Below are positions 34,843-48,215 of a stretch of 64,000 bases of DNA, piece by piece. The DNA comes from Sisyra terminalis. Its lineage: Eukaryota > Arthropoda > Insecta > Neuroptera > Sisyridae. The notes under the pieces were generated by a model that worked only from the letters and a program-made list of their open reading frames with translations, did not search any database and was not told the origin of the DNA. The position numbers and the translations under genes are program-made. Within the stretch, counting starts at the first letter, position 1. Every line of letters begins with the position of its first letter. The stretch is from positions 32,527,482 through 32,591,481 of the forward strand of contig OY292274.1 in NCBI GenBank assembly GCA_958496175.1, in the 5' to 3' direction.

Positions 34843-37800
34843 TTCGCAAAACGCTCTAAAAATATTGAAGTTTTCTAAATACACACTTTGCGACGCCTAT
34901 TGTTTTCACAAATTTTTGAAAACACTGAAAAATTATAAGTTCGTTAAACTCCAGTAATATTGTAATATAAATTCTGTAACGAAAAGCTTGGTTGGTGTCG
35001 GATGAGATGAGCAAAATTTAAGTCCAGTTAAAATTCTAATGCATATTATAATGGTCAAATTAAGAATACGAATGGCATATCGAAATGCGTAATGCGTACA
35101 TTAATTGAGTCGGATCTCTTCACCACAGCAAATCCAGAATGAATTAAAATAACTTAGGTATATTGAACTTAGGAAAAGAACCAAGAAGTAAGCTTAACTA
35201 ATAAAATCAATATAAACTAGATACACCAATTTAAATGAAATTTATCATTTACATAAATATCATTAAAATAGATTTAGTGTTATGTATACTACGTAGGAGT
35301 ATTAAGCATTATATTAGCAATGTGTGTATCATTCGAAGATTTCCACCATTGCAAATTGTTTATAAATGTCTAAAACTAGTCGGTCAGTTAACAAAAATAA
35401 ATGTTCCAATTGTATTGCAAAAATTATGCAAACTAGTTTTTTTTTTGGTGAAAATCTTACAAAGTGTTATCTATCTACGTATCGATGTAGAAAATTTATG
35501 TTTCAGTTTTGGTATGTTTCTGCGCTAAATTGGAGTTTAAGTTTCGGAAAGTTTTGGAGCTAATTTTAAATACACTGAAAACCTATCAAAATTACGATCG
35601 AAACTAGATTTGTGAACGTTCTACGACTTTCGAAAGTTTCGAAAAAAATGGTGTAGAAGAAATTTTCCACTAAGAAAATCCAAAATTTTTACAATTAATC
35701 ATCTTAAGAGGGTAAACAAACTTTTATAGCCAATAAATAGGACGAAAACATACTTTCTTCTTAATTTATTATTTTTTCAAATACGCACACTGTTTAGAAC
35801 TGAGTTCCTTAATTCAGCTTAGGAGGCTTCCAAAACGCTAAGGCACTATATTTGTCAACTAGTAGTTGCCCGCTGCATTCGCAACTAAAGGTTTTAGTTG
35901 TCTAATATGAAATAATGTAGAGTTAATCAACAATCGAAATTTTAAATTTAATAATCAAAGTGTTGTTAATTAAAAAAACTGTATCTAAAATTATATTAAG
36001 AAATTTTTTTTATATCATTTTAATAACAACATTTTAAATAACGTCATTTCACTAAATTAGTATGAAATTTGAATACTTATGTAGTACTTATACTAAATTG
36101 TCGATTTTAAATTTTGGTTCGTCTTTTAACAATCAAACTTTTTAAAATCTATTTTTTTATGAACCAATGGTTGTGATCTGGAGTAATTATATATTCGGCT
36201 GAAAAGCAAAAAAGTAGCAATTTTTGCCATATATTTCACTGTCAAATTAAATATAAAATCTTCGATACTAACTCGGTAATTAGAACAATTTGAAAACCAA
36301 TTATTGTGATTGAAAATAAATAAAATATTCGAATTTACTTCCACGCTTTCCACCTATTTCCAACAATTTTGTATGTACAACGTCCAAATGTGCGAAATCG
36401 AATAGCTTATTAGTCATGTTAACTAACATAAAGAAGGTCATTATTTTTTTTTTCGTTTTATATTGTATTTTCAAATATAAGTGCACATTTGTGTCGATGA
36501 AATTTGGAAAGTGTTTTCCTTATACGATGCAGATACAACATAAGAAAGGGTTTTTGAAAATTTCTCCCCTAAAACAGTGAAAAACGGTAGCAAAGTTTGT
36601 AAATGATAACGTTTAATAAACAATCGAAATTATCAATAATCAATCAAAGTCCGTTAGAAGCGAATATTTACAACTGGCTAACTATTTGTCGCGCTTTTAT
36701 TACAAATAATACAAAATTTAAATTCATAAAAAAATGTACCATCGGGTGCGTAAGTAATTATTTAATGTGCTTGAGTAATAATATTTTGACAAACGTAAAT
36801 AGTTGTTATGAAAAAATACAAAAAAACAAAAAATTTGGTAAATAGCCGGTTTGATCAAATAGGCATGTTTGAATGCTGTGCGCTGTGTCAACTTACCCCT
36901 ACCAACGTTTTGAATGCGTAAGTGGAGATAACAGAGCGCATGCGCATAGCTCTGAACGCACGGACGGCAAGATAGTCAATTTATATATAAGATAAACGCA
37001 TATTTTTCCTAAAACATTAAATTAAGCTTTTTGATTTAAATCGTTCTTTGACATAATTTGACTTAGAAAAAAATAAAATGAATTATAAAATTTACACATT
37101 TTACTTCCAATAACATTCAGAAATGGAGAAAAAACTTAAGGAACTTATTTCCTGGCGGGGGTCCTACGAATGCACCCATTTTATCTAAATTTTATCTAAA
37201 TTATGCATTGTCGAGCAAAAGATATTTTACAACGCTTTTTACGATCTTACTTTAACGTCTGTTTTCATAAAATAAATTTTGTGTTTAAAATGTTCATATA
37301 TGTGCAAAAACAATTATTTTAATTAATACAAATTTTACTTTCAAAAAAATATTTGAAATAATAATATTTTTTGTAATTATGAAAACCCTCATAAGAGTTA
37401 CTTTTGGTTTTGATTTCAAAAATTAGTTTCGGTTATAATTATAAAAGAAGTTTTTTATTTAAGAGCATATTTTTTGATGGAAATGAGTAAACTTAAATGT
37501 ATTTGATTATATTCTACAAAAGGTGATAATTTTTCCCCTAAAGCCTAAACACATTTTTTAAAAAACATTAGATTAGCATGTTTTTAAGACAATTATAACT
37601 AAAGAATAAAAATTAAATTAATAATTCAACACCGTATAAAACAATGAATACGTGATAACACTGCCGAATTTATAGGTTGGCTGCGTTGGCAACTTTAATA
37701 TGTCTTTCTCACATGATGTGAGTGAGAATGCGCAACATGTTCAGCATTTAGAAAATAAATTATTTGACATATTTCATCCTTTTTCGCTTTATACTATGTA

Positions 37801-38113
37801 TTCATGAGTGAAACAAAGATAAATTATGCGTTGCATTTTTATCTAATCAAATGTACTAACACAGCTTGTAGTATATACAAGACGGTACATTTCAGCTGAC
37901 AACAGTGTTGTCGCACTTTCTTATACACTTATTAATTTATCAAGTAAAAACCACATTTTCAGTCTGTTTTTAATTGGTTTATTAAAAACCGTGTAGTAAG
38001 TTCAAATTAACTCATGTAAAATGAGTTTCCTAAAAATTAAACTACATATTTTGAAAGTTTGGGATAGTTTGAAAGTTCGAAAGCCTGGTAGCATTATTTA
38101 TGCTAATTAAAAT
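34841..38113. other. A+T-rich stretch, no gene seen
   Basis: Several short frames (35235-35563, 36126-36845) lack motifs and splice context. A G+C-richer patch at 36870-36965 contains GAGCGCATGCGCATAGCTC, a small palindrome of unknown meaning. Confidence 0.4.
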
Positions 38114-38408
38114 AAATAAGAAGACAATTCAGGTTGTTTAAGATCGTTTTTTTTTTATTAAATATTTTTTAATATTCAAATTGGCTACGATTCGTTATGT
38201 ATCGTAACTTTATCAGGCTTCTTGAATCACAAAAATATTTTTTTTTATTTTAATATATTTATAGAATTTAAATTGAAAATATTATATTTTTTGTGATTCA
38301 AGAAGCCTGAAGAAGTTACGATACGTAACGAAACGTACCAATTTGAATATTAAAATATATTAACTAAAAAAAAAACAATCCTAAACAACCTGATTTATCT
38401 TCTTATTT
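38114..38408. mobile_element. 295-bp foldback palindrome
   Basis: Arms of about 130 bp are inverted near-copies. AAATAAGAAGA...TCAGGTTGTTTA and AATATTCAAATTGG and GCTTCTTGAATCACAAAAA on the left all recur as reverse complements on the right, around a short A+T-rich centre near 38250-38270. Mismatches are scattered. The structure is that of a foldback or MITE. No target duplication could be separated from the arm ends. Confidence 0.75.
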
Positions 38409-41400
38409 AATAAAAGCTGAGATCTGAATTTTATGATCTAATAAAATAAACTTAGTCTGTTCGATCACCGAATTTTCATAAGATAACGTGTAAAATCATT
38501 GTATTTTTAAATTACTATAACTTTTTAACGACTTAATAAATCGCTTTGAAATTTTCACCAATGCTTTAGCATTGAATAATAAATACTTATATAAATTTTT
38601 AATTATCTGGTAGCATTTTGATATACCTTCATAACATCCTTAACAATAAAATTTTACTTTAGAAAAGAGAAGCAACTGGATGTTTTATCTTGTACTGACA
38701 AAAATCTGAATGGAAAAACCAACAAAAACGTAAGAATATATTTCTGTTATAATTCATCAACATGTTTGCTTTATAAAAATTTAAAAAAAAAAACAACTGA
38801 AAACGTAAATGTCCAATTAACCAAAATCAAGCAAAAGACCTAGGAGGTATTAACAATGCTTGTGGTCAACCATTCTTAGTTGATTTGTAATTTAATTTTA
38901 ATGAACTACTTTATATACTTCTGTATAAAAGTACACACTAAAACTAATACGTTTTTTAGCCACTAGACCTCGTGACCAAACTGGTCAGTTCCCAACTGGC
39001 TGAAATATTCATTTAGACCGAAGTACGAACTACCTACTGTTATAACGTAACACATTTTATCATAATCTTCATTTAAAATTTCAGAAAATACTAATTATTA
39101 AAATAAACGAATAATTGATAAAATAGCTAATACTGGGAAATAATTTTTTGTAATAATCAATGTGAACTAATTATTTTTCACTCAAAAAAATTGTAAATTA
39201 CTATCATGGAAATTTCAATATTTTAATTTAAAAAGCAAACAAAACGAAAACATTTCAATTTGACGTGTTGAACAGTTCCTACAAATTGAAATTTTGATGC
39301 ATGTCATGTGAAAAGCTGAAATGTCCTCTGCTTTTGACTGCTTGATTTAGCTTTTTTTTTTGCTCGGGAACTTTTAAATGTGTTTCAAATAATAACCGTA
39401 ATTATTCCGAACAATTATACCATTCCATCGTTCAAGTTGTTCATCAGTTTGGTTTGAGTGAGTATTGTAGTGAAAATGACGCATGTGGTAATGGAAATCA
39501 AGTTGTGTTTAGACTTTCATGTAAAACAGAAGAGATAGATATAGAGCATTATGTATATGCGCTTCATAATACCATGTTTATTTACTTTTCAATGTAAAAT
39601 GTATTCAAATTTTATGAACTTATGAACATCTTGTGAATGCTCGATGTTCAAACCTCCACCACATCAACATTATAATTTATCGTCGTTTGTATATTCGTTT
39701 ATATGTATTTACGTAAAGGGTTAAACACGAGCTGATTTTTTTATTTGGGTGATTGACATCTGTGGGTATTAAGAGGATAAAACCTGAAAGATTTTTCAAA
39801 CATCTGCTCCGCTTTTTCATCTCATAAATCAAATGAGCGCAAATATTTTTCACTAAAATTGAGAAATAAAATTTGCCGTTAAACAACACCAGGTATATAG
39901 ATAGGTCCGTTTTACTCTATTATAAACAATCATATTTTTCAAGAAATACAATATTGATTTATTATTAATTTAAAAATCTGAAATGTCAAAAGCCACTCAT
40001 AATTCATCTTTATTTCCTCCGACTAATCGTTTTTATAAATTGTGATGGATAAGCAATTTGCTCATGAAGGATAAATGATTGAAGTGATATGAAGCTTTTA
40101 CCCACTTATTCAAACTTCCTTTTTAAATTCACCAACGTTTAAAAGTAACCACTATTATTTTTTGTTTTTTGATTTTATCCACATTTTAAAAAATAATATG
40201 AACATTAAACTAATTTTTCACCCAAACGTAAATGTGTATCAACATCTTGTCAAATCACATCCTCGAGTCTAAATTTGTTTGAATTTTTTCAGCCGAAATA
40301 AATCGTAGAAATGAAAGATGTGGCAATTTCCGGCACTTAAATTCGAATGAAACGAACAGACAAATTAAAATATAGCAAAAGAATTTTTAAAAATATTCTC
40401 AAATCTCAATTAAATGATGAAGTGGTAGCTTCACAAAATGAACCACTTCCAACTTATTGAAATAGGAACCAACTAAGGGAGACCGGAAAGTATTGTCGTT
40501 TTTTCAATATACAATTAAAACACACAATTTTATTACAACTATTGATTTTAAATCAATGATATAATCAGCCTCAATAGTATAAACGCCTTGATATCTAGTG
40601 AGCAAATTTTTAATGCCATATTAATAAAAATCAATTGATTACTAAGGACAAAATCAAAAAATTACATTTTGAACATCACTTAAGCTTTCAATTTTTTTAC
40701 CACTTAGTAAATGTGGTAACGATTGAAATAGAAATCCGATGAAATAACTTTGGACTATTGTATTGGGTACGGCAATATCACCTCCTCCTTGATTAATTAG
40801 TTTTTTCCAGGACTTTTCTTTTGCAGAGAGATCTTGAATTACCGTATTGCAGCATAGAATTTTATCTACTAACAGTCTTGGACACTTTTGGGTATTTGAC
40901 CGATCGATTAAGATTGATTGGGATTATTTGACATCTCTTCGACTTTCTGGCATATATTTGGCATCATCCCCTCCCTTAACTTTTTATTAGTAAATTTTGT
41001 TGTCATATTTCGTTGGTACCAGTACCAGAAATGAAAATTTTCGAATTTGAATTTAAAAAACCTCATTTGGCATTAATGAACATCTAATGCACATAAACAT
41101 TGAAAATATTTTTAGTAACAACTTTGCGTTGTTATCCTGTGAATCTCGATGAGCATACAATACCAAATTTATATTCTTTCGGGTTTTTGATCCTATCATC
41201 TTAATATAGATTTCATAAAAAATATTTTGTAATTTTTACTAAGTTGATAAATTACTCTAATCATAAAATGTCTTTAGTACCACTTTGAAATAACTTATAA
41301 ACAGATAAATGGCAATTGAATAACTATTGGTTTAAAAACGACATTTTTTCCTGTACTCCTAATATAGGTATAAACTTTTTGGTGACCAGCAAAAAAGTTT

Positions 41401-44400
41401 ATATTTAAATTTAAGATTTAAAATAAGATTTGAGAAATTTCAATGTTTTTAATTAAATAGGATAGCAAAATGTCTTTGCCACATTAAAAATCTAAATACC
41501 TGAGTATTACTTTACATACCTCAACGCATATATTTAAATGAACCTTGATTTAAATTTTCTATTTTTAATATTATATATATATATATATATTACTGCAATA
41601 TTAAAGGCCTTACAAGATAAAAATTTTACCAATAAGCTAAAGAAGCAAATTCTTCTACATAAATGAAGAAAAAATTATTTATTTTAAAATCTTCAATTAT
41701 TGAACAAAAGAAAAACAATGGTGTATAAGAAATTAATAATATGATAATATATTACTAGTCCGAAGGTATTAAATAAATAATCCAATTGTTTGCTAATGCA
41801 AAATTTGTTTGCTGGTGCAATATTTCGTTTTTAAAATATTGTTAAACAAATACTTAGATTTAATGCTCTTCTATTGATTTTATGACTCAAGAAAATAAAT
41901 AATCCTTGTAATAATAATAACATTTATGTTCACTCTAACCGTTTATTGGATTTGATGAGTCATGTTTCCTTTTGTAAATTTGAAAAACTAAAAATAATGA
42001 TAACAGTAGAGAAAAAAGTAGAAGAAAAGATTTTTTATTTACTTCCGCGAATAAATGTGATCTGGTTCTAATGATGCTTTTGGTTTACATTAAGTTTTAT
42101 AGATATCTTTATTAGAAATGCTCAATTTTATTTTAATTTTTATTTACACTATCCGAAAAATCTAAACATCGGTTCCCATATGTGAAAATGTGAGCATGTT
42201 AAATATCGATTGTTAGATGTTATAAAACATTCAATTACTTTTGACTGATCTTAGCCGAAAAGAAAATTGGACATTGAAAAGAATAATAAAATGTTATTCC
42301 GATAATAAACAATAGAACAAGTACCGACCATTTATGTATGTAGATATATAGCTTTTGTTATAAACTATTTGAAAAATTATCAAAGCACTGAATTGATATT
42401 TCTTAAATAGAATTTTGGAGTCCAATTTACATTTACTATACATCTTTTGAGAACTCAAACTTACCCTTAGAACTTTAAGGTTTTGAAATTCCTCTGAAGT
42501 GTGGTTGTGCACAATTTAGTTAAAAGGGTACAATCATCTTTTGAAATAGAAGACTTAGTAGAATGTAAAATTTTTATGATTTGTTTCCATGAAAAAAAAG
42601 AGAGTTAGCACTAAAACACATTTTTTTTTAAAGTATTTAAAATATTTTTGCTAGGTTATAACTAGTTTACTGTTTAAATTAGCTAAAAACTAATAATAAA
42701 TCCTGAAAAAAACTAAATCTCATATACTATTAAATTATGTTTTAGTCTAGTCACAGTAATATTACTGCTGGAAACCGAAAAGAAAAAATAATTAAAATTT
42801 TTACTTTCGTAAAAATACCGAGGTACCGTCATAAATCTCCTATCTGCGATATAGCTTAATTGCCAGGGTGGTCTCGAAATGCTTCTTGCACTTCCTCATC
42901 CGTAGCATTATAGGTAAATAGAGCAATATGCCACTAGTATTTTAGATACTTATTGTGGACCTTTATACCCGCGCACCTTTAAGTCCTACGCTACCCTACT
43001 TTATACAAATGAAACACAATCGGTTCAACCATTTGATGTTTTTCACTTAATGTGAAAAGTCTTGATAAAAATAAAACTTTTCTTTTTTCTTCATATATAA
43101 TTATTTATATTAGTAAAATAAATTTTTCTTTAACATTTTGAAATAAAAGTAATGTTTTAACAGCGAATGGTCAGCCTTCAGTGTCAAAAATTGGAGAATA
43201 TTTTTGGTTTTGCGTAATTCAGTTGCGAAATATCCTATCACTGTTAATGCTCTTAGAGATTTAACTTTCAAGCTTGTGAAATATAAAATTGGACAGCTGT
43301 CTTTTAAACGCTAAAAATACACAAAATTTAGAAGTTTAATGTAATCAAAAATTAATTTTATTCCTTCAGTAAATACGTCCTCACTGGATAAATTTAAAAA
43401 AATAAATATGCTTTGGAACATTTGATTAAATAAAGCTATATCTTGAAACTATACAAACGATGCGAAATATTTACATGTGGAAATGTGACGCTACCATCCT
43501 CAATTTTTTAATTATATAAAAGTAGTGGGAGTTGTGTGATTTTTTTTTTTGCACGAAATGAATAATCATTAGGAAATTATAATCATTATTTTATAAAATG
43601 AATGTATATTCCTTGCCAAAATACTCCACTTACGAAAATTTTGGAAAAGCTGACGTTTACAATTCTTATCATAAATTAGCACAAATTAAATGAAAATAAA
43701 ATCAGATAATTTATTATTTCTTTCAAGGTAATATGCTCTGTTCTCAGTTCTATTTCTGTTTTAAGTAATCTTTGGTTAAACATGTATATAATAATATATC
43801 TACAGAAATTCTCTACTGAAAATCGTTAACTATGTTGGCTGAGATTCAAAAAAGGAATCAATTGCTTTTTAGTTTGGTAATGATAATTTGTAATATGACA
43901 AACTCTCTGTTGCGTGTAACTCAATAAATACTTAAATATAACATTTTACTAGCTATTAACATTAAGGTAGTTCAATTTTTTTTTTGAAATTATACTTCTA
44001 TATGCGCAGATGAGAGGGAAAAATAAGTTTGTTAAGGAGGTTAATTTGGGCTGTTACGTTCAATGAACACTATAAAATTCGAGATTGAACTAAACAAAAT
44101 GCAGCTGTACATGTGCCTAATGGGCTTATTTTTCTCATATCTAAAATATGAACCATATAAACTACGAGAGTTAATAAATTAGCTTTCTAAAACCAAAAGT
44201 AACTTTTACGATTAGTTTTCCATTTCCTAACGACAAATAAACTATTTGTTTAAGTTTAAACTATTTTTTTGACTTTATAACTGAATAAAAATATAAATAA
44301 GTTATTTTGAATCAATATAATAGATAATAGCAAAATATCGGTATATATGTCGACAAAGACAGAGAACAAAGAATGTAAATATATACGTGTAGTGAAAATC

Positions 44401-44523
44401 AAATAAAATAATAGGTAATTGTCTCAAATTTCAATTAATTGATTGTTGTCATTTCTTTTATCTGTCGATTTCATTCGAAAGTGTATGTATGGTTAATTAC
44501 AGTAAGTAAAATGCAAGCGATTA
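38409..44523. other. Long A+T-rich stretch, no gene seen
   Basis: No supported gene. Weak items: AAGGGAGACCGGAAAG near 40478 resembles the end of the 1941-2883 element, with CTCCCTTA near 40972 as a possible partner. GGCTAAGATCA (minus strand, about 42249-42259) matches part of U2 snRNA over too short a span. A short minus-strand protein-like frame (TYNATDEEVQEAFRDHPGN) lies at about 42858-42922. A (TA)n run lies near 41573-41590. Confidence 0.4.
44050..44145. repeat. Short dispersed repeat, member 1
   Basis: Resembles 61815-61930 over about 75-95 bp, best around CTGTTACG and TGAACTAAACAAAATGCAGC leading into CATGTGC. The class is unknown. Confidence 0.35.
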
Positions 44524-44531
44524 TTTGTGTA

Positions 44532-45246
44532 CAGTGGCGTAGCTACCTACGGGCTAGGCGAGACAGTGCCCCGGGGCCTTCATGCTCAGGGGGCCCTCGA
44601 ATTCTTACTTGAAATCTCGATCGAATTAAACTTTTGGAAATTCAGTTGGAAGTTCACTAATTATTTAAGGAAATAATGAGCAAATATGGAGTGCTAGAAT
44701 GCGACCTAACGGAAGTATTTACAGCAATGATATTATTCTTTACAATTTCTGTCACTTCTGCAGCAGCTGAAAGGTCATTTAGCAAATTAAAAATAATAAA
44801 AAATTATTTAAGAAATAACATAAGCCAAACTCGACTCCGATATTTATCGCTAATAGTACCTAATTGAAAACAAAATCGCATCAAGCCTGGATTTAAACGA
44901 AGTCATTGATACTTTTGCGAAAACTAAAGCTAGGAAAAAATTGCAAATATAATTGTTATTTAGTCAGTTAGTAAGCCCGACCTTTATATAATAAATCCTT
45001 GAGTATTCTCTATTTCGTTTTATTAGCCAAACCTACACCAAGTATTAATTGTAATTTATGTTGTAACTGTTTAATATTTTTATTACCTACCCTGCAGTGC
45101 ACAAAAAAAAACATTAGTAGCTTAGCATTTTTAAAGTATTTGTATATTTCATATTTTTATTTGATAAAACCTAATCAGCCTACATAGCAGTGTGGCCCCA
45201 TTTTTTAATTTGTCCCAGGGCCCTTGGTTACATAACTACGCCACTG
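44532..45246 (+). mobile_element. hAT transposon deletion derivative
   Basis: Terminal inverted repeats CAGTGGCGTAGCTA (44532) and the inverse of TAACTACGCCACTG (ending 45246) are typical hAT ends. The 8-bp target duplication TTTGTGTA is perfect (44524-44531 and 45247-45254). The 715-bp body retains only the end of the transposase gene. Subterminal GGGGCC/GGGCCC blocks are present on both sides. Confidence 0.9.
44676..44955 (+). pseudogene. hAT transposase C-terminal dimerisation domain (truncated, frameshifted)
   Basis: From 44676 the frame reads MILFFTISVTSAAAERSFSK, then LKIIKNYLRNNISQTRLRYL. This is the hAT C-terminal dimerisation signature, in which AERSFS.LK...YLR..., R...LS is diagnostic. 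After SLIVPN* at 44867 the coding continues in the +1 frame as ENKIASSLDLNEVIDTFAKT, then KARKKLQI and a stop. One frameshift near 44855-44862 therefore separates two halves of the natural C-terminus. The DDE catalytic region and zinc finger are absent, so the element cannot move by itself. Confidence 0.82.
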
Positions 45247-45254
45247 TTTGTGTA

Positions 45255-45725
45255 GACTCTTATTCCCTGAAAAAAAAACTAGACTTTTGCAAAAAAGTTT
45301 AAGCTTTTACGTGCGTCCATCATTTTATACATACATATTTTTTACTAAAAAAATTGATTACTGAACTAGTTAAACAAACCAAAATATGAGCCAATAATAT
45401 TAATATTAACCACTTCATCAGTGCAATTTTTCATCATTTCTATGGTTACATGAAGAAAATTACTTCACTAGTAAGTTCCCGTGAAATATTCACAACCCAA
45501 CACTAACAGAACTAACAAATTGTAAAAATTGGTAATTGAAACCAAAGTTGAACAGTTGAAACCGTAACAAAAATCAGTTAGTTCTTTGAGACAATGATTT
45601 TAATTCATCCACACGTATGTGCTTACAATCTTTGTTCTTTGTCGATATAAGTACATGTCTATCTATTTTACTACTACTATATTGATTATTTAGTCAATAT
45701 ACAGTACCTAATTGTTTTTTATGTT
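45255..45725. other. A+T-rich spacer
   Basis: No gene or repeat recognised between the hAT derivative and the next repeat. Confidence 0.4.
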
Positions 45726-46015
45726 GCCGGGATTTCCTAGATGAGGCTAATCAGGGCTTATTGTGTTTCTTGGATCCCTACTTCACCTAGATGAGACCGA
45801 GTAACTAGAAAACCTACATAATTTTATAGAAAATCATAGCTATTCGCTTCATGCATGATGGAAACGCCATCTGACAACTACACTACATTATGCTCGACAA
45901 TTGTGTGGATTGTGGGGCTTATTTATTTACAAAAAGAGCATAACGAGCATAATTTAACGAAATTTCGATCACTATGGTATTTGTGCTAGGATCATTTCAG
46001 TTATTCTCACCATGA
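45726..46015 (-). repeat. Dispersed repeat related to the 397-bp insertion at 47391
   Basis: The reverse complement of about 45857-45995 aligns with about 47635-47755. Shared words are GTCAGATGGCGTTTCCATC, CACAATTRTCRAGCATAAT and GTGATCGAAATTTC or its one-off variants. The limits of this copy are not defined by target duplications. Confidence 0.55.
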
Positions 46016-46962
46016 TTTCACTCCCGGCGAATGTAACTATGTAAAAATCATTTTACTTCAGGACGATTTTTGGTAATCTCGTTACCAAGTTTTGGGTCTG
46101 CTTTTCGAATTATTATGAAATTTTTGCTAACGAAAACCAAACGCTATTAATTTTATAAAAATTATTTACCCTAATAAAAGTTTTTTATATAAAGAAATAA
46201 TATAGTTTTTATAGAATCTGTCAACTACAAAATGCCATTGTCACGTGTGGGACAGCTGAAAAAGAAAGACAGTTAATATTGAGAAGAAAAAAACACAAAA
46301 AATATCAAATGCTGTATTAACACGTGAGAAAAGTTGAGCAGATGGAACACGTGTGCCTTGTTTACACGTGGAACACTTCGTGTCAAGTTGGGTAAATTTA
46401 ATAAGTTTATTTTACCCTTTCCAGTACCCTATGTATTCCCTACTAATCAAATATATGATTTTGTATAATAAAAAAACAGTAATTATTTTTTCCTTCGCGG
46501 TAAGTATTTTTTGTATTTGCATTTTTCAAATAGGGAATGTATTATTATTGTTATTCAATCACATTATAAGTAAACTTCACTTAAAAATATCATCTTTACA
46601 AGATTATATTATCAATTTAAATGTATACAAATATCAATAGTACCTACGTGTTAAAATAATTCTCAATATAAAACGTATTTTCTATTGTTGAAGCATGTAC
46701 GGGAAATAAGAAATGTCTAAAAATAATTTATATCCGCTGATCAGAAATTTAATTGCCGTTTAAAATTTAAAGTGTTTTATGACAAAAAAATCAATTATAA
46801 GAGATATAAATTACATTTATGGTCATTTGACTTTTTTTTTAAATTTTTTGTCTTATTCACAAATACTGGCATAAAAAATTTGTAGTCTTAAGTAAACTTA
46901 ATTAATAATTATTATATAACTAATGTAATGTAAAGGATTTCATGTAAATAAATTATATGAAT
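46016..46962. other. A+T-rich spacer, no gene seen
   Basis: A frame at 46353-46640 is hydrophobic and low-complexity, without motif or splice support; taken as chance. Confidence 0.35.
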
Positions 46963-48215
46963 AGGCTATTTTATAACGTTGAAAATTTAGTAGGAATTGT
47001 CGTAGTTTTATAATATGTTAGTGTAAAAAATATTTCACTTTATTTCACATTAAATTATGTATAGTTTTTGTAAATGTCAAGAAAAAAAGTCAAAATTTGA
47101 AATTTCAACATCAACGAAAATGGCTTTTGATTGGTTACAACTCCGATGACGTCATATGCAAGTAAACATGTCTTCCTTGATTAATTGCAGTCCGCCTTTT
47201 ATGTGAACTGAGTGTTATATTCCATCTTTGTGCTATTATTAATATTAATATTTTTCTGGTTAATATTTTTTTTATAATAAATAAAAGATGTGAGGGTATT
47301 CATTGTGAACCTTAAAATAGAGTCAAATATTGTGCAATTTGATAACAGCCACTTATAACCAAAGGTAGACAGAAGATAGATATAGAATTACACGGAGGTG
47401 TAATATAGAGGACTCATGTATAACTTTATTTAATCTGGTATTCGATTCGGAGATCCTATCTCTCTCCAATTGTATTTTCTTTTTAACAAACACGGTCGAA
47501 ATGATTATTGTCACTACGCGCATAATCAACAGGTAGACAGGGATAGAATCTCCGAAATTTAAGGTGAAATTCGGACCATAATGAAAACGTTGGTTATATA
47601 CAACAGAGAACTCTATTTGCCGATCCCAGCGCTAATAGTGGTCGAAATTTCATTAGGTTATGCTTGTTATACTCTTGTAAATAAACACGTCCCCCAATCC
47701 CCACAATTATCAAGCATAATTTAGTGCAACCGTCAGATGGCGTTTCCATCGTGTACGGAGAATACCGAGAATACTATATCCCAGTGGAGAATTATTTATT
47801 TACACACGTTTGTGTGTTCCTGAAGAAGTTTTATAAATTTTATTTAAGGTTATGCAGGCAAAAATTTTAAAATAATCATATGTTGGAGTAGAAACAAATA
47901 ATTTATGAGGAGTTTTTGTAGACGTGGGGCACTACACATCATTTGTGCACCATTCTATCCAATAAATTTGAAGAAAAATGACAAAATTCACTTTAGCTGA
48001 ATTTAAAGGTTAAATTGTTTACTTGCAAATGATGTCACACGTCACCGTCATTACAGAAATAGCGTTTTTGGCGCGGTTTTAAAATTTTAAACTTCAAGAT
48101 TGATTTTTATTGATATTACAGTAGATTTCCCGGAGTTATCAATGTACTGTGTTTATAATGTAAGTAAAATAACTTAAAATGATTTTCCTAATATAGTCAA
48201 CTACCCTATTCAAGG
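46963..48215. mobile_element. Foldback-type MITE family, copy B (carries a nested insertion)
   Basis: Collinear with 27733-28620. The termini TGAATAGGCTATTTT and, on the right, the inverse of CCCTATTCA form a short inverted repeat. Shared blocks include GATTGGTTACAACTCCG, GACGTCATATGCAAGTAAAC and ACAGAAATAGCGTTTTTGG. The homology is interrupted between 47391 and 47787 by a separate element. Confidence 0.68.
47391..47787 (+). mobile_element. 397-bp element nested in foldback copy B
   Basis: Flanked by the 7-bp direct repeat AGAATTA (47384-47390 and 47788-47794). Copy A of the host repeat has a single uninterrupted GATATAGAATTATTTATT at the matching place, so the exact insertion is seen by comparison. 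It starts CACGGAGGTG and ends CCCAGTGG with no convincing inverted termini and no open frame. Its 3' half is shared, inverted, with 45726-46015. The class is unknown. Confidence 0.7.

Noticed and set aside
34624..34957. Open frames on both strands across the (TA)n tract
   Set aside because: Translation of a dinucleotide repeat gives alternating Ile/Tyr without stops; not genes.
40476..40978. Possible relative of the TA-flanked element (AAGGGAGACCGG ... CTCCCTTA)
   Set aside because: Only about eight terminal bases pair and the interior shows no shared words.
42240..42265. U2 snRNA-like sequence on the minus strand (GGCTAAGATCA)
   Set aside because: The match covers only about 11-16 bases and the rest of U2 is not present; chance is likely.
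42858..42922. Short minus-strand protein-like frame (TYNATDEEVQEAFRDHPGN)
   Set aside because: Twenty-odd codons without splice borders or recognisable family; noted only.
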